Origin: Streptomyces xanthochromogenes
GTDB taxonomy: Bacteria; Actinomycetota; Actinomycetes; Streptomycetales; Streptomycetaceae
Direction: 5' to 3'
Length of the DNA stretch: 64,000 nt
NCBI RefSeq assembly: GCF_014650455.1
Contig: NZ_BMUZ01000016.1
Location: forward strand, 62,001-126,000
The notes beneath the pieces are model-generated. The model worked only from the letters and a program-made list of their open reading frames with translations, did not search any database and was not told the DNA's origin. Position 1 is the first letter of the stretch. Every line of letters starts with the position of its first letter. Below, piece after piece: positions 23,501-32,954 of the stretch. A program made the translations under genes and the position numbers.

Positions 23501-25000
23501 CACGGCCGTCTTGGGGTCGAACCTCTTCCAGCCGTCGTGGTCCGTCTCGTCACCCGCCTTGAGGCCGAGGGTGAGGCTCTTCTGCCCGGCCGCGACGCTG
23601 TCGCGCAGCGCAGAGGTGGCGTTGAACTCCAGATTTCCCGCGGCACAGCCCGGAACGGTGCTGCTCCAGCCCTTCGCATCGTGCACGGTCGCAAGATCGC
23701 CGCCGATCTGCGACGGCTTGTTGTTCCAGGTCGTCTTCGGTGAGATGTCGCCGAAGCGTCCAAGGACCACGTCTGCCTTCGTGCAGGACCAGGACCAGGT
23801 GTTGCGGATACGGAAGGTCGCTGACTGGATCTGCGCACCGCTCACATAGCTCGTATCGAGCCGGAAGTAGGAACGCGACAGGCCGTTGGTCTCACTCTCG
23901 TATCCGACTCGCACGTCCTCGTTGGCGTTCCAGTACGAGTTGTTCGGATACTTGGCGTAGGCGCGGGTCCAGCTCCACTTCTGGTGGTCGCCATATCCCC
24001 AGCTCGGGTCGATGTACACCGGGTATGTGGTGTCGGGTCCGGTCAGCAGCTTCTGGTCCGGCGTGATGGCAATGGAGTTGGAGGTCAGCGCCGTGCCCAT
24101 CACCGCGTCCTTGGCGCCGCTGCCGGGCTCGAAGCCGTTGGTGGGTGCGCTGGCGTCCTCCCCGGCCGCCAGCGCGCGCTTCGCAGACTTGGCGGCCGGG
24201 GCCGCACCCGCATCGGTCGGTTGCGGCGTGGAGTCCCACATCATCGGGGCGGGACTGGTGAAGACGGTCTGTCCGGCGGGGTCGGTGGCCACCAGCGTCC
24301 CGGTGTCACTGTCCTTGTGGATGTCCAGACCGACCGTGCTGGTGGCGAAGTTGAGCGTCGTCAGCTCCGGGTTCTGCGCCGCCTGCGCCGACTTGACCAC
24401 CAGGAGCTGTGAGAAGCCCTCCACCTCGGCCTTCAGCTGCAGGTCCACCCCCGGCAGTACCTCCGGGTAGGTAGCGATGTTCTCGCTGAGGGTCGGCTTG
24501 GGCAGCGCCTTGGGCCACGACAGCGACAACGTGCGCCCGTCCTTGACGCCCGACAGCATCGGCCCCGTACCGCCCCCGGAGAACTTCACCGGCACCGTGG
24601 CGGCCTTCGGCACCACCGAACCGTCCGCCGCGAACACCAGAGTCGGGTCGGTCGCGACCCATGCACCGGCGCGCCAGACCCGTACGGCTTGCCCGTACTG
24701 ACGCACCGTGAACGGGCCGTCTGGCTGCGCCCACGTATCGGTCGCCTCCGTGCGCGCCGACACCAACTCATACGGTTTTCCAGTGGACTTGGCCTGCTGC
24801 AGCGCATAATCCTCCTCGCTCATCACCCCCCGCGACACCGGGTCAGACGGCGGCTGAGAAGCAACGGCCGGAGCCGCGCCGGCTATGACCACTGCCACAG
24901 GCAGGGCCACGACGACCGGTGCCACGACGACACCGGCCAGGAAAGCGGCCGTGGCGCTGGCGCGAAAGCGCCCCCGCGGCCAGTTTCTATCTCGTCTCAT
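20534..25000 (-). CDS. Giant secreted DNRLRE / FG-GAP repeat protein with bulb-lectin domain
   Basis: This protein of about 1488 aa has an N-terminal signal peptide (basic start, long hydrophobic stretch, then APAVAS). It continues with a large beta-rich region containing a DNRLRE-type segment (SRSYFRLDTSYVSGAQIQSATF). The C-terminal half holds many FG-GAP/VCBS calcium-binding repeats of the form GDFNGDGRDD, about ten copies. A bulb-type mannose-lectin-like insert interrupts them (ISNSAKLTMQADGNLVV, SDGNITVNKAGDDS). FG-GAP repeats fold as beta-propellers for adhesion or cell-surface binding. The ATG at 25000 with GAAGAGG just upstream is preferred over ATG 25015. It is divergent from an RHS toxin gene, a pairing that suggests a joint envelope or contact function. 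Confidence 0.85.
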   Translation of the reverse strand: MRRDRNWPRGRFRASATAAFLAGVVVAPVVVALPVAVVIAGAAPAVASQPPSDPVSRGVMSEEDYALQQAKSTGKPYELVSARTEATDTWAQPDGPFTVRQYGQAVRVWRAGAWVATDPTLVFAADGSVVPKAATVPVKFSGGGTGPMLSGVKDGRTLSLSWPKALPKPTLSENIATYPEVLPGVDLQLKAEVEGFSQLLVVKSAQAAQNPELTTLNFATSTVGLDIHKDSDTGTLVATDPAGQTVFTSPAPMMWDSTPQPTDAGAAPAAKSAKRALAAGEDASAPTNGFEPGSGAKDAVMGTALTSNSIAITPDQKLLTGPDTTYPVYIDPSWGYGDHQKWSWTRAYAKYPNNSYWNANEDVRVGYESETNGLSRSYFRLDTSYVSGAQIQSATFRIRNTWSWSCTKADVVLGRFGDISPKTTWNNKPSQIGGDLATVHDAKGWSSTVPGCAAGNLEFNATSALRDSVAAGQKSLTLGLKAGDETDHDGWKRFDPKTAVLEVQYNHLPEKPDKLGTSPQTSCGAGGVIGNTPISVYAHVKDLDSGNLTAHFQVFKSGSTQPVVDTSIPALNDRVATLVLPGTATPSGVYTWKVQTTDEDHATSDWSDTCTFTTDRDRPSHPPAITSTVFPNGDQGWPDEPNGDVNDNGHFTFGPNGVIDVASYNWWTDYDPQVNRSDPSAPFTDEIRPPVTGPHMVYAYSVDKAGNRSDTASYLYYADGTGLRDGAGDLNGDGFKDIWSVDSNGTLLTYAGHGNKEFSVAANGGGAFPGQQVATSGDWGQDGKNDLVSLEYNDTAQQNLLRVYPNNGRGVINRDGYTSFDLKVTCPKPTTGGLCKGITDDHWSNADQILTGDFNGDSKPDILVKQGKQLWAYYGDRSDYLTRGRSHPVLVGGTDWDQFTLIGPGDLNHDGLLDLLMRNNETGDIYRSYGEADPNGALNAATFGTAPRRTKLAGLTLKKADYPTIGSSGDFDGDDITDLWGRKTDNTVTGWPGQATGGNLTGFGQPFTIDGSVGGRRITPGTRLTSGQSVISNSAKLTMQADGNLVVTSNANKVIWSANTGGNPGATALVQSDGNITVNKAGDDSTSLWSTNQATTGKPEHLADGYAMLQDRGNLIIDNAKGQTLWSSGTAIRHDYNGDGRSDMASWYTYSDGHAAFQSFLTNSDGTFNAPFGSYSSGIGSWNVNKMRFATGDYNGDGRGDAAMTYDYGGGLMKVFTAFGKPDGGFQAPVVSYTSAKGSWYSESMSLQSGDFNGDGRDDLAIWYSYADGSDRLFTLTADVRGGFNPPFEGTALPAGWWDVKQSKVVTGDFNGDGRDDIAALYGYGDGTLKMHTFLAGPTGAFQPDLTSWGSTITSWGDWSRTYLQAGDFNGDGIDDIITWYDYSDGSDAMHTLVATSTRDGKFNTPTQAWKSDPGNWDHNHMMITTGDFNGDGRDDVGAIYGYSDGTSRMFTWTTKPDGTLNGAAPGYTFNTPANWSYAANTILRPYN

Positions 25001-25289
25001 GTACGCCTCTTCCATCTTATTCGCTCGGCGATTTCAGGTGACTCTATAGCCCCAGAATTGGGACTCAGGGGATGCCCGAGATCTGACCCAAGACACATAT
25101 CCTTTACATTCCCAAGTTGCCACTTTCGCGACTTGACACCCAAAGCGGACACACAGGAAGTACTTACCCGGGCCCTACAGGAAGCAGCTGACCTGCATCT
25201 TGTCCAGTGGTTGGATGCACTCCGGTGTGTCGCAGCAGACCGTAAGGGGCTATTTGGATCGTTTGATAGCGTTCTGTGAAAACAAATAC

Positions 25290-25320
25290 TTGACAGTTCG
25301 TTTACAAGCCCTGTTACGCT
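25290..25320 (+). promoter_or_regulatory. Candidate promoter of the RHS gene
   Basis: TTGACA (25290-25295) and TTACGCT (25314-25320) are 18 bp apart, about 37 bp before the preferred GTG start. This 356-bp divergent region is less GC-rich than its surroundings and otherwise holds no supported gene. Confidence 0.5.
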
Positions 25321-25356
25321 CCGGCGGTCATTTTTAGAATGGGCGAGGGGTGGGGC

Positions 25357-28300
25357 GTGAGCCGTTTCGGCATGCGTGGATTGGCGGCTTCCATAGCCGC
25401 TATGGTCACGGTGGGGTTGCTACCCGCCGTATCAGTGGCAGCCGGCAGCGAAGGGCCGGCACTGCCCGGTCTCAAGCAGCCGAAGGCTGTCGCAGTGACG
25501 AAGGCCCTAGCTGGCGGGCCGAAGAAGAAGGACGACGCAGCCGCCAATCCCTGGAAGCAGCCGAAGGTCGTCTGGCCGGCAGCGGGTTCGGTCGACGTCG
25601 ACCTCTCCGGGGCGATGGGGAGCACGTTCGCGAGCACGTCGCCGGCTGCCAAGTCAACTTCCGTCACCGGTAAGCGGCAGGCGGGTTCGCTGCCCGTGTC
25701 GGTAGGCGGGGCCAAGGACCGTGCCGGTGGCGCGCCTTCCAAGGTGAGGGTCTCGGTCGCCGACCGGACTACCGCCCAGAAGGCCGGTGTCGACGGACTA
25801 CTCCTCTCCCTCAGGCGCACCGACGGCGCCACCCAGCCGGGGACGGTCCCGGTTCAAGTTGACTACTCCGCCTTCAAGGGCGCTTACGGGGGCGACTGGG
25901 CCGCCCGCCTGCACCTCGTCGAACTCCCGGCCTGCGCACTGACCACCCCCGAGGTGGCCAAATGCCATACGGAGAAGCCTCTTTCGACCACAAACAACAC
26001 GCGGGCGGGAACACTGGCCGCAAACGCTCCTCTGGCAGGAGCTCAACCGCTGATGGCCCGGGCCACCACTGGGGCAACGGTTCTGGCAGCCACCGCGGGA
26101 TCCTCCGGCGGCACGGGTGACTACAAGGCCACCCCAATGCAGTCTTCCGGGTCATGGAATGCCGGCGGTTCGACGGGTGCTTTCAACTGGTCCTACCCGA
26201 TCGGCGTCCCGTCCGTTCCCGGAAACATGCAGCCCAAGCTGTCTCTGGACTACAGCTCCCAGTCAGTCGATGGCCTGACGGCCGCGTCGAACACCCAGTC
26301 CGGCTGGCTCGGCGATGGCTGGTCGATGGAACCCGGCTTCATCGAACGCCACTACAAGCCATGCAACGACGACAAGGAAGGCAGCACCAACACCACCAAG
26401 GTGGGTGATTTGTGCTGGTTCAACGACAACGCCACGATGTCGCTGAACGGCAAGAGCATCGAACTGGTCCACGACGCCAAGAACGGATGGCACGCTGCGG
26501 CCGACTCGGGTGAGAAGGTCGAAAAGCTGACCGGCGCCAGTAACGGTGACAACGACGGAGAGCACTGGAAAATCACCACAACCGACGGGACCCAGTACTA
26601 CTTCGGCCTGAACCGACTGCCCGGCTGGAAGGACTCGACCACTGCGACCACCAACTCCGTCTGGACCGTGCCGGTGTTCGGCAACCAGTCCGGGGAGCCC
26701 TGCTACAGCGCGACCTTCTCCTCCGCTTGGTGCCAGCAAGCCTGGCGGTGGCAGCTCGACTACGTCGTCGACGTCCGCGGAAACGCCATGGCGTATTACT
26801 GGAACTCCGAGACCAACAACTACGGCCGCAACGTATCCGAGACGTCCGGCAAGTCCACGGTGACCCCCTACATCCGGGGCGGCTGGCTCGACCACATCGA
26901 CTACGGTCTGCGCTCGGACGCCGTCTACAGCGCCAAGGCCATGGGTCAGGTCAAGTTCGACGTCACCGAACGGTGCCTGACCGCATGCGGAACCTTCGAC
27001 GAGACCCACGCCACTAGCTGGCCCGATGTCCCGTTCGACCTGTACTGCAAAGACGGCGCCACCGAATGCAAGGACAAGTACTCACCAACGTTCTGGTCCC
27101 GCAAGCGCCTACTCAACATCACCACCAAGGCTCTGACCTCCGGTGCCTACAAGGATGTTGACTCCTGGGCGCTGGTCCAGGGCTTCCCTCCTGCCGGTGA
27201 CGGCGTGTCCACGCCCATGTGGCTGCAGTCCATCACCCGGACAGGCTACGCCTCGGGGAAGGCGGACTTGCCTCCGGTGACGTTCGCAGGCAAGCAGAAG
27301 CCGAACCGCGTCGACAAACTCGGCGACGGCCTGGCCCCATTCATCCGGTTGCGCATGTTTCAGATCACCACCGAGTCCGGGGGCACCATCGGTATCGACT
27401 ACCTCGATCCCGACTGCACCGCCACCACTCTGCCGCCGGCTGACGGCTCCAACACCACCCGCTGCTTTCCGGTGAAGTGGGCCTATGAAGGAGATAAGGC
27501 CAAGCAGGACTGGTTCAACTCCTACGTTGTCCAGCGGGTCACTGAAGGTGACAACCTCGCTGGAACCCCTGACACCGTCACCGAGTACAGCTACCTCGGC
27601 GGCGCCAAGTGGGCCAAGAGCACGGACGAGTTCACTAAGTCCGAAGACCGCAGCTACTCAATAGCTCGGGGCTATGAACGCGTCCAGACCCGCAAGGGCA
27701 CTGGCAGCGACTCCAAGACCCTCAGCGAATCGCGCTACTTCCGGGGCATCGACGGGGCGCAGGTTAAGGACAGTGACGACGTCGACGCCACCCCGGTCAC
27801 TGACCGCGAACAGTTCGGGGGCATGATCCGCTCCACCGCCACATTCAACGGCGACGGCGGCGACCTGATCGCGCGCACCTCCTACACTCCGTGGCGGTCG
27901 GACAAGAGGGCCGCGCGCACCCGGCCCGGGCTGCCGGACCTTGAGGCGTACCAGACCGGGACCGAGAAGGAATCCACCCGCACCACCATCACTGGCGGCT
28001 CGCGGACCACCGAGCTGACGCGGCATTTCGACGACTACGGCATGGTCGACACTGTCTTCCAGAGCGGCGACACCAGCAAGACCGGTGACGAGCAGTGCAC
28101 CACTACCACCTACGTGCGCAATACCGGGATCTGGCTCCTCAACAAGGTCTCGCAGGTTCGGACCATCCCAACGGCGTGCGGCGTGCACGGCTACATCACG
28201 GATGACACCCGCACCTACTTCGACAACAACACCGACCTAACGGCAGCACCCACCAAGGGCAACATCACCAAGACCGAAAAGCTCAACGGCGACGGCACCG

Positions 28301-31300
28301 CCTACGAGACCACCTCCTCGGTCCCCAGTACGTGCGGCCCCCTCAACCTCCAGCTCTGCTACGACCAGTACGGCCGAAACCTCGCCTCGGCCGACGCATA
28401 CGGCAAAGTCACAAGCACCGCCTACACACCCGCCACTGGTGAAACACCCACAAAGACGGTCGTCACCAACCCGCTCGGCCAAACCTTGACCAGCGTGCTG
28501 GAGCCACTGCGCGGCCAACCGACGCAGGTCACTGACGCCAATGGCAAGGTCACGACCACGGCATACGACGGGCTCGGCCGGATCTCCAAAGTTTGGATTC
28601 CCACACGGTCCGCGGTCACGTACAAGGACTCGCCGAACTACGCCTTCGGATACCAAATCCGTAACGACGCGCCGACCGTCATTGCCAGCACCACCCTCAC
28701 GCATGACAACCAGCTCGACACCACCTACACCTTCTACGACGGCCTGCTGCGGGCTAGGGAGACCCAGTCTGAGTCCCCCGACCGCTCGGGGCGCCTGATC
28801 AGCGAGGCCTTCTACAACACCCGCGGCGAAGCCAACCGCACTTCCGGCACCTACTACGCCACCGGGAAGGCAGAACCTGTCCTGGTCACTGGCGCGGAGT
28901 CCACCGACTACCCCGCGTCCACGGAGACCCAGTTCGACGGAGCAGGCCGCACCACCTCTCTGCTCAGCAAGCGGTTCGGCGACGTGAAGGAAAAAGCCAC
29001 CACCAGTTACACCGGTGACACCACCACCGTCATCCCGCCGCAAGGCGGCACTAGCACCACGACGGTAGTCGACGCCCTCGGCCGCACCAGCGAACTGCGC
29101 CAGTACACCAACGCCGACCGCACCACGTATCAGTCCACCCTGTTCAGCTACAACAAATACGGCCGTCTCGAACAGGTCACTGACCCCTCCGGTGCCAAGT
29201 GGACCTACACCTACGACACCCGGGGCCGCCAGACCCACGTCGACGACCCGGACAGGGGCAGCTCCACCACCGCCTATGACCAGGGCGACCGAGTCACCGA
29301 TACCACCGACGCCCGCGGTATCACCCTCCACACCGACTACGACGCACTCGGCCGCAAGACTGCTTTGAAGAAGGGTACGAGTACTCTCGCCTCCTGGACC
29401 TACGACACCGTCGCCAAGGGCAAGCTCACCAAGTCGACCCGCTACGCCGGATCAGACGCTTACACCACCGAGATAACCGGGTACGACGACCTCTACAACC
29501 CGAACGACACTGTTGCCACCGTCCCCGCCAGTGAAGGCAAACTCGCGGGCACCTACGAGTGGTTCGCCGGATACAACGGCAACAGCGGGCAGCAGGAATA
29601 CGTCTACCAACCGGCCCTCGGAGACCTGCCCGAAGAGCAGGTCTCCACGGCCTACACCGCGGTCCACGGCATGGTCAACTTTGTCACCGCTGGCAACAAC
29701 GCGCTGATCTCAGCAAGCACGTACGACCATTACGGCAACCCGGTCCGGCAGGAATACGGCGAGTTCAACCAGCACGTGTGGACCACCACCGAATACGACG
29801 ACCACACCGGCAGGCTCACCCGCGTCACCAACGACCGCGACACCAGCCCCAAGCGCATCGACGACACCCGTTACACCTACGACGGCGCCGGCAACATCAG
29901 CTCCATCGCAGCCGCCTACGGCCAGGACACCACTCGCACCACCGACACCCAGTGCTTCACCACCGACGCCCTGCGCCGCATCACCGAAGCCTGGACCAAC
30001 ACCGGCGAACAGTGTGCAATCACCCCCTCCAGTGGGGTCGTCGGCGGCCAAGACCCGTACTGGACCAGCTACACCTACGACGCGGTCGGCAACCGCAAAA
30101 CCGAAACCCAGCACACGACCCCCGCCGGCCCCGCTATCGACACCACGCGCACCTACGCCGCACCCACCCCCGGAACCCACAACCTTCCCAAGGTCAGCCA
30201 GGCCGGCACCGCCGCCCACGACGAGACCTACACCTACGACCAGGACGGCAACACCAAAACCCGCACCAGCGGACCCAGCAGCCAGACCCTGACCTGGGAC
30301 GACGAGGGCCACCTCAAAACCCTCACCGATGGCACCAACACCAGCAACTACCTATACGACACCGACGGACAGCGCCTCATCCGACGCGACTCCACCGGCA
30401 CCACCCTCTACCTCCCCGGCGGCAATGAACTCCACCTCGACAAGGCCGGCCAGGTCACCGGCACCCGCTACTACACCGCTGGTGGCCAAACCGTCGCCAT
30501 GCGCACCGGCACCAAACTCACCTACCTCCTGAACGACCCCCACGGCACCGCCAGCACCCAGATCACCGCCGACGCTACCCAGACCATTACCCGCCGCAAA
30601 TCCACCATCTTCGGCGCCCCCCGCGGCAACCAGCCCACCAACTGGGCCGGAGACAAGGGCTTCATCGGGGGCACCCGGGACACGGACTCTGGTCTCACGC
30701 ACCTCGGCGCCCGTGAATACGACCCCGCCACCGGACGCTTCATATCCGTCGACCCGGTCATGGACCTGAAGGATCCCCAACAGGCGCACGGCTACACGTA
30801 CGGCAACAACAACCCCCTCGCCTACGCCGACCCCACCGGCCTATGGATCGACGACGGCACTGGCCACTCCGAGAAGCGGGATCCCAAAACCGGAAAATCC
30901 ACCGGGCCTTCGCAGTGGTACGAGGACAACGTAGCGCCCAGCGACGGAGAGCTCGATGGCACCACCGCCAGTACGCACGACCCGGACACGCTCCACAACT
31001 ATCCCGACAAGGGCCTGAATGACAGCGCCAAGGAAATAAGGCGAAAGAAGCTCAGGTGGGCCTACAAGCACCGCTGGGATAAAGCAGCCTGGTGGCAGAA
31101 GATTTTCCGTCACACAACCGATGACGCGGAAATTCCTTGCGAAATCGCGGATCCTGGAGAAATGTGCGGCCTGAAGGAGGCCGTAGTTCCGTTCCTTCCT
31201 GGGGAGGTAGGTAAGCCGCCCGGGGTAGAGGGAGAACCGGCCGGAGGAAAAGTAATTTCGGGAAGCGGAACCGCGAAGGGAATCCTTGAAGTAAGTGATC

Positions 31301-31617
31301 GAGTAAAATCAACAGCGGCAATGCGAAACTTCAAGCCGGGCGAGGCGCGCGACTTCGTCTACGACCCTCTCACGGAACGTTTCGCGACAGGCGCCAAGCA
31401 GCCTATGGGTCATGATCAGCTTGGTTGGGCAATTCAATCAGACAAAACCGAGATGGTCGGTGGGCGTCTCAGAATCGGCTCTGACGGTAAGCTTGAGACT
31501 AACGAGTGGTCGGGCCACTACGGAATGAACTGGAATGAAGCAAATCGGAAATCTTTCGACAACTTCATGAAACGCTTTGGGATCGATCAAACTCACACGC
31601 CAACCGCAGAGTGGTGA
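25357..31617 (+). CDS. RHS-repeat polymorphic toxin, secreted
   Basis: This protein of about 2086 aa has a signal peptide (FGMRGLAASIAAMVTVGLLP...VSVAAG) and many YD/RHS repeats (YTYDTRGRQTHVDDPDRG, TDYDALGRKTALKKG). It carries the RHS core motif near the C-terminus (GLTHLGAREYDPATGRFISVDP, NNPLAYADPTGL). RHS shells encapsulate a toxin that is released past this core. The roughly 260-residue tip is the effector, ending in HDQLGWAIQSD, NEWSGHYGMNWNEANRKSF and QTHTPTAEW. The histidine-rich pattern recalls small polymorphic RNase-type toxins (perhaps type 43). The tip is encoded by visibly less GC-rich DNA than the shell. GTG 25357 has a GAGGGG ribosome site; ATG 25339 lacks one. Confidence 0.9.
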   Translation: MSRFGMRGLAASIAAMVTVGLLPAVSVAAGSEGPALPGLKQPKAVAVTKALAGGPKKKDDAAANPWKQPKVVWPAAGSVDVDLSGAMGSTFASTSPAAKSTSVTGKRQAGSLPVSVGGAKDRAGGAPSKVRVSVADRTTAQKAGVDGLLLSLRRTDGATQPGTVPVQVDYSAFKGAYGGDWAARLHLVELPACALTTPEVAKCHTEKPLSTTNNTRAGTLAANAPLAGAQPLMARATTGATVLAATAGSSGGTGDYKATPMQSSGSWNAGGSTGAFNWSYPIGVPSVPGNMQPKLSLDYSSQSVDGLTAASNTQSGWLGDGWSMEPGFIERHYKPCNDDKEGSTNTTKVGDLCWFNDNATMSLNGKSIELVHDAKNGWHAAADSGEKVEKLTGASNGDNDGEHWKITTTDGTQYYFGLNRLPGWKDSTTATTNSVWTVPVFGNQSGEPCYSATFSSAWCQQAWRWQLDYVVDVRGNAMAYYWNSETNNYGRNVSETSGKSTVTPYIRGGWLDHIDYGLRSDAVYSAKAMGQVKFDVTERCLTACGTFDETHATSWPDVPFDLYCKDGATECKDKYSPTFWSRKRLLNITTKALTSGAYKDVDSWALVQGFPPAGDGVSTPMWLQSITRTGYASGKADLPPVTFAGKQKPNRVDKLGDGLAPFIRLRMFQITTESGGTIGIDYLDPDCTATTLPPADGSNTTRCFPVKWAYEGDKAKQDWFNSYVVQRVTEGDNLAGTPDTVTEYSYLGGAKWAKSTDEFTKSEDRSYSIARGYERVQTRKGTGSDSKTLSESRYFRGIDGAQVKDSDDVDATPVTDREQFGGMIRSTATFNGDGGDLIARTSYTPWRSDKRAARTRPGLPDLEAYQTGTEKESTRTTITGGSRTTELTRHFDDYGMVDTVFQSGDTSKTGDEQCTTTTYVRNTGIWLLNKVSQVRTIPTACGVHGYITDDTRTYFDNNTDLTAAPTKGNITKTEKLNGDGTAYETTSSVPSTCGPLNLQLCYDQYGRNLASADAYGKVTSTAYTPATGETPTKTVVTNPLGQTLTSVLEPLRGQPTQVTDANGKVTTTAYDGLGRISKVWIPTRSAVTYKDSPNYAFGYQIRNDAPTVIASTTLTHDNQLDTTYTFYDGLLRARETQSESPDRSGRLISEAFYNTRGEANRTSGTYYATGKAEPVLVTGAESTDYPASTETQFDGAGRTTSLLSKRFGDVKEKATTSYTGDTTTVIPPQGGTSTTTVVDALGRTSELRQYTNADRTTYQSTLFSYNKYGRLEQVTDPSGAKWTYTYDTRGRQTHVDDPDRGSSTTAYDQGDRVTDTTDARGITLHTDYDALGRKTALKKGTSTLASWTYDTVAKGKLTKSTRYAGSDAYTTEITGYDDLYNPNDTVATVPASEGKLAGTYEWFAGYNGNSGQQEYVYQPALGDLPEEQVSTAYTAVHGMVNFVTAGNNALISASTYDHYGNPVRQEYGEFNQHVWTTTEYDDHTGRLTRVTNDRDTSPKRIDDTRYTYDGAGNISSIAAAYGQDTTRTTDTQCFTTDALRRITEAWTNTGEQCAITPSSGVVGGQDPYWTSYTYDAVGNRKTETQHTTPAGPAIDTTRTYAAPTPGTHNLPKVSQAGTAAHDETYTYDQDGNTKTRTSGPSSQTLTWDDEGHLKTLTDGTNTSNYLYDTDGQRLIRRDSTGTTLYLPGGNELHLDKAGQVTGTRYYTAGGQTVAMRTGTKLTYLLNDPHGTASTQITADATQTITRRKSTIFGAPRGNQPTNWAGDKGFIGGTRDTDSGLTHLGAREYDPATGRFISVDPVMDLKDPQQAHGYTYGNNNPLAYADPTGLWIDDGTGHSEKRDPKTGKSTGPSQWYEDNVAPSDGELDGTTASTHDPDTLHNYPDKGLNDSAKEIRRKKLRWAYKHRWDKAAWWQKIFRHTTDDAEIPCEIADPGEMCGLKEAVVPFLPGEVGKPPGVEGEPAGGKVISGSGTAKGILEVSDRVKSTAAMRNFKPGEARDFVYDPLTERFATGAKQPMGHDQLGWAIQSDKTEMVGGRLRIGSDGKLETNEWSGHYGMNWNEANRKSFDNFMKRFGIDQTHTPTAEW

Positions 31618-32192
31618 ACCGCATGCCATCCAAAGACCTGCTTACCGAACTTTCTCTTGTGCCTGAGAAGAATTGGCTCACATCTCCCTCCTCGGGGGAT
31701 CCAGGAACGATCACCTGGCTCCCTTTGGCACAGGTCAGTGAAACAGGTATCTGGCTTGGTGTAGACCGGAACGGCAGTTGGGCGATCGGCCGCCTTGACG
31801 GACCAGTCCAGCCCTCAGCAATGAATTTGCCCACCTCCTGGGTAACAATCCTTGATGTGGATGAAGCAGAATTCCGGCAGAACCTCAAAGCGGGCGCTCA
31901 GCAACATAGGATCTCGGAAGGCGAGCTTCAGGAGCACGTGCCCGTTGATGAAGTACTCACGATAGCAATTCTAAGCGAGAGTGATCATTGGGCAGAACGC
32001 GCAGTCTCATGGCTGTCGAATCGAACGAACCAGAAAGCACACTTGGAGCTCCTCCGTGAACTTTCCAAAGCGAAGTGGGCGACTCAGAAAACTCGACATG
32101 CCGCCTACCGACTCGTGAAGAGAACCGAGAGTCCGTCACCAAGAAAAGCCGCGAATCAGATCGCGGATGAATCGTCAGTCGCCGACAACTGA
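31614..32192 (+). CDS. Probable immunity protein for the RHS toxin
   Basis: This protein of about 192 aa starts within the RHS stop (GTGA) or at ATG 31623. It is acidic, cytoplasmic in character (no signal peptide or membrane helix) and of low GC, like the toxin tip before it. Motifs seen are TWLPLAQVSETGIWLGVDRNGSWAIGRL in the first half and a helical C-terminus (LELLRELSKAKWATQKTRHAAYRLVKRTE). I do not recognise a named immunity family. The assignment rests on position: RHS toxins are nearly always followed directly by the gene that protects the producer. Confidence 0.7.
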   Translation: MNRMPSKDLLTELSLVPEKNWLTSPSSGDPGTITWLPLAQVSETGIWLGVDRNGSWAIGRLDGPVQPSAMNLPTSWVTILDVDEAEFRQNLKAGAQQHRISEGELQEHVPVDEVLTIAILSESDHWAERAVSWLSNRTNQKAHLELLRELSKAKWATQKTRHAAYRLVKRTESPSPRKAANQIADESSVADN

Positions 32193-32261
32193 GCAGACGT
32201 ATGGACTCGGCCTCCGCTGAACTCGACGTTGAGTCAGTGGCGGAACGCGAAACGGCCATTG

Positions 32262-32302
32262 CATGCAGATGCCTCCCCTCCCCAGCGGGAGGCATCTGCA
32301 TG
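32262..32302 (+). terminator. Hairpin terminator after the immunity gene
   Basis: A perfect 16-bp stem (left arm CATGCAGATGCCTCCC) with a 9-nt loop, 70 bp after the immunity stop. It should end the RHS operon. Confidence 0.75.
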
Positions 32303-32954
32303 TCCGCTCGCTTTCCGACCTTTTCGGATCAGATGATCTTCGCCAGCAGCCACGACGACCTGGCTCCGGCCGTTTCAGGGCTGCTCCGACGCGCCGGGCC
32401 GCACCGGGTGCCGCACCAAGGGGTCGTCAGGGCGGGGCTCCCACGCCCCCCACCGAACGCGGTGCTCTATCGTTCACTACGAATTGAAGGCGATCCGCAT
32501 CAGCGCAGCCGCAGAGCCGTGATCCAAATCGGTGGCAGCATCGTGCTCCCATGCGGCCGCCGAGAGCCGGATGGCCGACCAGCCGAGGCCCTTCAGCCCC
32601 GAGCGCGGACGTATCCTGCCGCAAGCAGAACTCCTATTCTGAACTGATCCCGGCCTGCCAGACTCAATCGATATCTGCAGTCTGGCAGGCCGCTTTAGGA
32701 TCTATCGAGAGATCTTCTTCAAGGCTCCGCTATTGACAACTCCTGACGCACTTCCATGAAGTTGCGAGAAGCATCAATTTGAGTGCGAGAGGCAGATCCA
32801 AGGAGGTGTCGGGATGCCGCTTGAGGGGAGATCACGGTTCAAACAGTGGAGCGACGCGGCGCTGCAGGGAGCGAGCCTGCAGTATGCGGTTACTCCCGCG
32901 CGTACCACGAAACGCTTCCTGAAGAGGCCCATCGTGTCGCGTCTCTTGTGTTGA
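32303..32954. other. Gene-free stretch with a second hairpin
   Basis: No convincing coding frame is present. A perfect 14-bp inverted repeat (CGGCCTGCCAGACT at 32651-32664, its complement at 32679-32692, 14-nt loop) followed by CTTTAGG looks like a terminator left from a deleted gene, or for leftward transcription from the lysis remnant. Confidence 0.5.

Noticed and set aside
22475..23743. 422-codon plus-strand frame opposite the FG-GAP gene
   Set aside because: Complement of the repeated GDFNGDG-type codons; no start signal and no domain.
25215..25337. 40-codon plus-strand frame in the RHS promoter region
   Set aside because: It would cross the TTGACA promoter element, has no ribosome site and no known relative; kept only as a curiosity because the local GC is lower.
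28237..29331. Minus-strand frame opposite the RHS repeats
   Set aside because: Complement of the YD-repeat codons; Gly/Val-rich shadow.
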